Source of the DNA: Enoplolaimus lenunculus
Taxonomy: Eukaryota; Nematoda; Enoplea; Enoplida; Thoracostomopsidae
DNA length: 64,000 nt
NCBI GenBank assembly: GCA_030248215.1
Contig: JASANG010000412.1
Span: 139,001-203,000 of the forward strand
Reading direction: 5' to 3'
This document shows positions 58,284 through 64,000 of the stretch, piece by piece. The stretch's first letter is position 1. Each line of letters begins with the position of its first letter. The notes below the pieces were generated by a model. The model ran no database searches, had not been told where the DNA came from, and saw only the letters and a list, made by a program, of their open reading frames with translations. A program made the position numbers and the translations under genes.

Positions 58284-58722
58284 ATGGATCATCCACGTAA
58301 TAATGCGCGCATCGTTGTAAAAAATTGTCCACCCAACCGCGTAGGACCAGTGTCCAAAAACGATGCTATAACGAGTGCCTGATGACAACACACACCCTGT
58401 ACTTTGATAGTCGGTTTTGTTCTGACTGACCAAACGCAGGCTCTCGCTACAGCGTTGTTTCTACGAAATAAATTTTAATTTTTTGTGCATAGCTTCTGCT
58501 AAAACAAATGTACAATAATAGTCCCTTCGAACAGTGTCTCGTTACAGAGTAAAGAACATTATGCACTGTGTTCTGTGAGAGTAGCGACCTGCGTTGTCCT
58601 TGGACTATGCTTAGATACTAGTTCTAAATATAACATCCTTCCTACAGAGTTCCTGAAAATGACATAGGTCCTTACCCAGACCTGGACAATTAGTTACACT
58701 AGTGCACGCACTGGATGACCCA
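58284..58722. mobile_element. TIR element R9
   Basis: TGGATCATCCACGTAATAAT at the left; the right end reads CACTGGATGACCCA, its inverse with differences. A diverged left-part copy lies at 61782-61881 (TGGGTCATCCACCTAGTAGA, then AACGATGCTATAAC in both). Non-coding. Confidence 0.55.
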
Positions 58723-58901
58723 TAAACGGCATTTGAAACCGATTTTAACTTCAACTTCATTTCGGAGTTGAATCAGAGAAAGATCAAGTCGAATATTTTG
58801 AGTAAAACATACAACACTAGTAATATATGAAATGTTTCATTGAAAGATTCCAGATTCCATTTGAACTTTTTAGTGATACGTTATGCATGAACATATTAAA
58901 T

Positions 58902-60085
58902 ACTAGAATGAAAAGTGCCCCGATGTGGCCATAGAAAACGATATGTTTCGGGTAGTAAGATTTTTAGTTCAATACCGCTAGTATTACAATTTCCATGCAT
59001 GCGTATAAAGTTTTAAAACTAGATTAATTTGATGCCAATCAGCGTCCTCCCGAAACACGACACAACAATACTATAGAATTAATAAAAGTTAAATCATTGA
59101 GTTTGATTGACTGCGTAACGGAAACATATCCGCAACTTTCTCTGACAGCGGCCAAATAGACATGTGATCCACTGTTTCGAAATATTAAAACAAGAAATAA
59201 ATACTAGAATATAAATGACGAATTATGGTTGATGTAAAAAATTTGAGTACACACTCGTGACATTAGTTTCTTGCACTTAGTAAACTGAAGTTTCGAATAT
59301 ATGCAGAAAAATTTTGGGTTTTAAAAAGAGTAAGTAGAAATTAAGCGTAAAATGCTGGTGACCCAATATTAAAAACGTGTTTGTTCGTCAATTGGCTCAA
59401 TGTAAAGAACAGGAGCGGATCAGTATTATAAGCATATTCCTAATCGTACGCCTAAGCATAAGCGTTAGCATGAGCATATTCCTAAGCCTAAACCTAAGCG
59501 TAAGAATGAGCATAATCCTAAGCCTAAGCCAAGCAAAAAATTAATCTAAACCTTAAGCTTATTCTATTCTAGTCCCGCAGAAAAAACGTTCCGCCCCAGA
59601 TCTTTACATTGGCCGTCATTGGAATACAACGCAGATTTCGTCAGAAAAGTTGCAAATATTGTTTCGCTACGTACTCACTCAAATATTTTAATGTTTTAAA
59701 AGTTTAAAATCTGGGTACCGTTTAGCCAAGTATGGAGAGGGCACTGTACGGTACAAAATTTAAACAGCTCCAAAACTTGATGCGTTATCGTTTTCTATAG
59801 CCTCGTCGGGACACTTTACTGTCTATTGTGACTTTTCTCCGAAAAAGTTGCGGATATGTTTCCGTTACGCAGTCAATCAAACTCAATGATTTAACTTTTA
59901 TTAATTCTATAGTATTGTTGTGTCGGTCGTGTTTCGGGAGGACGCTGATTGGCATCAAATTAATCTAGTTTTAAAACTTTATACGCATGCATGGAAATTG
60001 TAATACTAGCGGTATTGAACTAAAAATCTTACTACCCGAAACATATCGTTTTCTATGGCCACATCGGGGCACTTTTCATTCTAGT
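58902..60085. repeat. Large inverted repeat, arms about 240 bp (R12)
   Basis: The arm 58902-59139 is almost the exact reverse complement of 59844-60085 (one clear 3-base length difference, CACGACACAAC against the inverse of GTTGTGTCGGTCGTG). The 700-bp spacer contains an R2 copy (59394-59614) and partial extra copies of arm sequence (59639-59695 resembles 59838-59900; 59790-59820 resembles 60045-60080). No ORF of note. Confidence 0.85.
59394..59614 (-). mobile_element. R2 MITE copy in the spacer of the inverted repeat
   Basis: CTCAATGTAAAGAACAGGAG to GCCCCAGATCTTTACATTGG, with three blocks of degenerate GCCTAA units. Confidence 0.8.
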
Positions 60086-60811
60086 TACTAAGCTTTACGA
60101 AGAAACTTTATGTAAATTTACCTAAAGTGCGAAAATATTCAAATTTAAAGTCATATATACTCACGTTATAATTGTTTTAGAACTGTTAAGCTATATTTCC
60201 TTGAAAATTAAAAACTACATTTTCACAATCACAAAAGTCGCGCTTTCCTAATTTCATTTTTATTTATTAGGTAACTCGCTCAATTTATAATGCTAATATA
60301 TTTTAATTCATATGAATTGTTTGAAGTCAAATAGAGAATCAATACAATTGATAAGTACTTGCTCTAGTGAAAACTGATTTTATGCTGCATAGTAGTGTAG
60401 AACCAATACATCGGTATCGGTATTGTAATCGGTATTTTGGAAGAATACTGATTCCGATACTTTCAATTTTGTATTGCACACATGAACTGCTTAAATATAT
60501 AATTGGAATGCTCAGCATTTAAAAATATGGCTGCAACAAATATTTTGTGAAACATGCCGAATACCCATTTGCATCAACATGCGGACGTGGAAATTGCTTG
60601 AAACACACTTTTGTTCGTTTCCTCTTAATTGTACAAGAAATTCTAATAATGCAATTCCATCCGCAGTCAAAACTGCGAATGAATGACATACGTTTGTATA
60701 TAAATACCAACAAAATAGAATAGTAGAAATAATAGACTTTTGACACAAACATAAGAGACGTGAACACTTTTGGAAGAAACATTTAATAGTGACACTACCG
60801 TGTCCCTATGA

Positions 60812-60971
60812 TTGAAGAATAAGCGAAAGCCGTAAAACTTAAATAAATTCTCACCATATGCCAAAATAGGACTTAGTCATATATGAACTATTTCATTAAA
60901 AGTAAAGAATAGAAATAAAGCAAAAGCTGCAAAACTTAAATAAATTCTCAACATATGCCAAAATAGGACTT
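60812..60971. repeat. Tandem duplication, period about 98 bp
   Basis: AAAACTTAAATAAATTCTCA followed by CATATGCCAAAATAGGACT occurs at 60834-60872 and again at 60932-60970 with one or two differences. Confidence 0.75.
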
Positions 60972-61140
60972 TTAAAGTTGAATTTGTTTTGGCAACCTAA
61001 CAAAGGAGCTACCTGGTTTCTCATGTTTACAACTGCAGAATTTATTTATAGTTCAAGCAACCACAAGATTACGCAAGCAATCATTAGTGTGGCTTGTACA
61101 TGTGCCCCAAACAATTAAATACACATGCAATGGCAATATA

Positions 61141-61751
61141 ATGCGGGGTTCAAGTTACAGCTGCTGCAGCCTGGAACACCTTGGGTCCCTATTACAATAG
61201 CGGGTAACATTTTGTCTACACGTAAATCCGCCGTCAAATTGGAAAAACTTGAATTCTCTGTTATCTTTAACGAGACATCCGCTATTTGTACTGCAATATT
61301 ATATGATATTTCATTTAGAATATCATATGATACTAAAAATTAAAGTTTGAATTATTTGTGCTTAGGAATATATTTAGGCAGAACTTTCAGACACCAAAAA
61401 CAGAAAAATAGAAGCTGATTCAGTATTCGAAATCACTTACAGCTAAATTATTTGGCTTTTTGTTATTCGAGCGCATAAATTACATTGTCCTTTGTCCTGC
61501 ATAATATCACGTGATTTTCGGTAAAATTTCGGTATATAATATGATATTCCCATAAATGTCCCGGGTATAAAGTGACATATGGCTGTTTCTATAAGATGAT
61601 TTCTGGAGATGCGGAATTTGTAAACCAATATCATATGACATTCACATTTTGTCTACAAGCCGCTGTTCAGATCAAAAAATTTTATGTTGATGTCGAATGA
61701 ACATGGGACACGGGTTCCGGGATGCCCCAGTTATAACGTGAACCCCGCATA
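61141..61751. mobile_element. TIR element R11
   Basis: ATGCGGGGTTCAAGTTACAG at the left; the right end is the inverse of ATGCGGGGTTCACGTTATAA, with imperfect pairing for about 40 bp. Inside are several ATATCATATGA motifs. The 72-codon ORF starting near the left end runs through the terminus and is not called. Confidence 0.7.
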
Positions 61752-62004
61752 AACAGATAAAATACTCGAAACTGCAAATAATGGGTCATCCACCTAGTAG
61801 AAATGCCCGCATAGTTCTAAAACCTTGTCCACCTACCCCTATAGGACTAGTTAAAAACGATGCTATAACCAGGTGCCATATGTAAGTTCGGTTTTGGCGA
61901 CTGGCGAAAAAGTTTTATTGCACATCCAGCCTAAACTTAGGTATGCCCAGTAGCAAATGTTCTCTACAAGTGAAACTAAAAACTTTATGCCAATGTTAAT
62001 TTTA

Positions 62005-62140
62005 GTGCCGTAACAGTAGATTAAGCGCATACCAATGTCTAAGCCTAAGCCTAAGCGTCGAAAGCGCATTGCCAAACCTAAGCCTAAGCCTAAGCCTAAT
62101 CAACAATGTGTAGTCTAGAATCTAATGCCTACTCTTTTAC
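62005..62140 (-). mobile_element. R2 MITE copy, diverged termini
   Basis: Two blocks of perfect GCCTAA units (62042-62055 and 62075-62098) with a spacer; only AGTGCCGTAACAGTAG of the left end is recognisable. Confidence 0.6.
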
Positions 62141-62509
62141 TGACTCACCGAAAACCTGCTAATTTGTTGAATTTTTGATCATTATAGTTTACTCATGCCA
62201 AAATAAAACACAGATTTTCAAGATTTTTTACCTGTCATGGGTTACCTTAAAATCATAGCTAGTGCGAATTTGTATCTTTGGTTGTACTGTTTGTTTTGGA
62301 TGCTAGATACTGTTAATTGTTCGCACGAGCTAGCTGTCGCTGCAAGAGTGCGGCTAGATTGTAATCAAATTGTGTAGATTGTTGAAACTGAGTACCCTGG
62401 GATTTTAAACACATTGCATGTAAAATTTATGAACATAGTATTTTAATTTCTTAAGTGCTTATTTATATACAATGTTTTTTATGATCACTAATTAATTTGT
62501 TAATTTGTT

Positions 62510-62572
62510 ATGATTGTTGACTCACTTCCTGACAATGTAATATCTGATGTCGTGGCTTTTCTTAATTACAAG
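62510..62572 (+). CDS. F-box gene exon 1
   Basis: MIVDSLPDNVISDVVAFLNYK, first half of the F-box. The ATG leaves only four residues before LP, as is usual for short N-terminal F-box proteins. Confidence 0.75.
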
Positions 62573-63652
62573 GTAAGTGTAGGAGGTGCAGCAATCCTGA
62601 CAAGACAATCGTTTATGTTCAATTGTTCACACGGATATGCGAGCTTAAAACTGTTTGAGCTGTCCGGGGTCTATGAGCATCAGACTCAGTCTCAACATGA
62701 ACAATATGAAAGTCATGCTAAACTACGTATACTAAACCTAGAAATATGTGAACTCCGTTTCATACCTACTGATATTACGTGTAAAAATTTCAACCTTTGA
62801 TTCATCTTAAATTTTTAACAGAGTCAAGCGGAAGCATTATTTAAGAGAATTGGATTGCAACTACGAATAACTTCACTAGACATTTTTATCGTTTGAAGAT
62901 CTGAGTTTTTTGGCCTTGTCCTCGACGTGGCGTCGGAGACCGGAGCATGCCCCGGGACACCTCCAATAGAGGTATATATGCCTGCTCGCATGAAAATAAC
63001 ATGTTGTACAATCAATTATCTAAAGTATACCTGCAAACAGCATACGTATTGACATATAGTGGTTCACATTAAGTGGATGATAAAGCCAGTTTCTGTGGTC
63101 AGTGATAAGTTGAGTAGCCTAAGGTATGACGGTTTAGCAGTGATTTACCGATGTACAGCATCAGCATAAGATTATTACTTGTCTACGTGCGTCCGCATGT
63201 CACATGGTGTACTTGACATAGTTATAGGGTGTCTGCTAAAAGATGTATTTTGTTTTGGCTTTATCCCGGCTTGTACCGCTTTTTCAGTTGCTTTCCTGGA
63301 AAAGGTGGGAAGCGTAGACTGAAAGTTGCAGGATGCCCTAATACATTATTCTGTGGATTCGCTTTGTTTAACATAGGTAAGGACTATCAAAACAACGTAG
63401 ATTAAGACCCTCATTTTTAAAGTTTAAGTTAGTATGCTTTTCAGTGAATATGTGTGAACGGTTGAGCAACAGGCTTAGTTTGTAGTGTTTGCTTGTCTAT
63501 ATTTGTAGGATTTGGTTGCACTAAGCAGCGTCAGCAGGAGATTCAGGTGTGCGACTAAAGAAAATGTTCATTGGCAACGTCAATGTCGAAAGGTATGGCT
63601 GGTAACAAAATTAGATGCCGACTGCAAAGATTGGCAGCGCCAGTTCATTAAA
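62510..63652 (+). CDS. F-box protein gene, FBXO3-like, first two exons (3' part beyond window)
   Basis: Exon 1 is 62510-62572 (21 codons, donor GTAAGT) and exon 2 is 63509-63652 (48 codons, acceptor TTTGTAG, donor GTAAAT), phase 0 throughout. Joined, they give an N-terminal F-box: LPDNVISDVVAFLNY, then DLVALSSVSRRFR, then VHWQRQCRKVWLV and DWQRQFIK. F-box proteins bind SKP1 and bring substrates to an SCF ubiquitin ligase. The WxRxCxKxWL...W...FI pattern after the box and its N-terminal position resemble FBXO3, whose ApaG and SMI1/KNR4-type domains would lie in exons to the right and cannot be checked here. An alternative donor at 63593 would drop that tail. The F-box is well supported; the FBXO3 assignment is an inference from recalled similarity. 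Confidence 0.75.
63509..63652 (+). CDS. F-box gene exon 2
   Basis: Completes the F-box (SSVSRRFR is the typical third helix) and adds the Trp-rich segment after it. Confidence 0.78.
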
Positions 63653-64000
63653 GTAAATATTTTTTACTTTCGTTTTATTCAATTCGCTCTTAACTAAAAA
63701 TTCTTTATTTGTTAAGCGTAATAGAATAGCGTTACGTACATGTTGTTTCTAGTTTTAGTGTTAAAAGTAGCATGTCCGGTGCTAAAAGCTGCAAAATGGC
63801 AATTCTAATGTAGTTAGATTCCGGTGGCAACTGCAGCAAAATTTTCAGGACATGTTGTATATGTATGACGTTATATTAACCGAATTACCGGTCTTACTGG
63901 TTTGTGAATTGTGCGAGCCTCCAGGCGATTATTATATGTAGCTTCAATTAGTTTAGTAATAAATATTTTAGGGTAAAAATATTAATATGGTTTCGTTTTA
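63653..64000. other. Intron 2 of the F-box gene, to window end
   Basis: I see no further exon of the F-box gene before the window ends; the acceptor-like TTGTTTCTAG near 63754 leads into stops. Confidence 0.4.

Larger units (their letters stand above)
52667..62509. other. Intergenic region before the F-box gene
   Basis: No supported gene. R2 copies and several TIR elements fill much of it. Unassigned stretches over 300 bp are 53100-55080 (with an R3-like scrap near 53340 and R8 scrap at 53150), 56700-57900, 60100-61140 and 62150-62509; I see nothing definite in them. Confidence 0.5.

Noticed and set aside
1-64000. Virus fossils, LTR elements, LINEs with reverse transcriptase, CRISPR arrays, bacterial operons
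   Set aside because: I saw no reverse transcriptase, integrase, capsid or envelope motifs, no long terminal repeats, no spaced repeat arrays of CRISPR type and no operon structure.

Overview
This window is eukaryotic and animal. Genes are split by spliceosomal introns of about 0.3 to 2.1 kb with GT...AG borders. One gene is an unmistakable nicotinic-type Cys-loop receptor subunit, a metazoan neuromuscular/sensory family. The DNA is AT-rich, gene-poor and packed with short inverted-repeat elements (MITE-like). I cannot name the species. The hexamer TTAGGC, the telomere unit of many nematodes, recurs all over the window, but inside a dispersed repeat family, so it is only weak taxonomic evidence.

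Layout. 1-6576: intergenic, with one possible small TATA-associated ORF (403-678) and several MITEs. 6577-16805 (+): a complete 11-exon nAChR-like subunit gene (613 aa). All ten splice phases fit, and it has a signal peptide, Cys-loop, vicinal Cys pair and four membrane helices. Intron 7 holds a decayed copy of the start of exon 8. 16806-20705: repeats only. 20706-23499 (-): a two-exon gene for a 554-aa single-pass membrane protein with a long, low-complexity (poly-Gln, Gly/Ser, Asp/Asn) tail; I do not recognise its family, and its single intron is largely made of MITEs. 23500-51326: about 28 kb with no gene I can defend, apart from one weak zinc-ribbon-like reading at 30572-30823 (-). 51327-52666 (-): a probable small two-exon gene (137 aa, unknown), in a stretch where the other strand is also open. 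52667-62509: repeats, including a 1.2-kb inverted-repeat structure at 58902-60085. 62510-63652 (+): the first two exons of an F-box gene, most like FBXO3, running off the right end.

Repeats. At least a dozen families were defined by eye and are labelled R1-R13 here. R1: TIR GACCCGAATAAGAGG. R2: a MITE carrying TTAGGC arrays, more than 20 copies. R3: GTAGCC-ended fragments. R4: TIR with CACCAGTT and GATAGG. R5: fold-back element GAGTCAAATTGACTC. R6: TIR ACACTGTAAATT. R7: CGTC-rich palindrome. R8: hAT-like with TTTCCG runs. R9-R13: single or low-copy TIR elements. I recognised no transposase, reverse transcriptase, LTR element or virus fossil, no tRNA or rRNA gene, and no CRISPR.

The genes do not form a pathway. 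The two membrane-protein genes are neighbours in convergent orientation (3' ends facing, about 3.9 kb apart), but nothing in the sequence links their functions. All repeat boundaries are approximate, read by eye.
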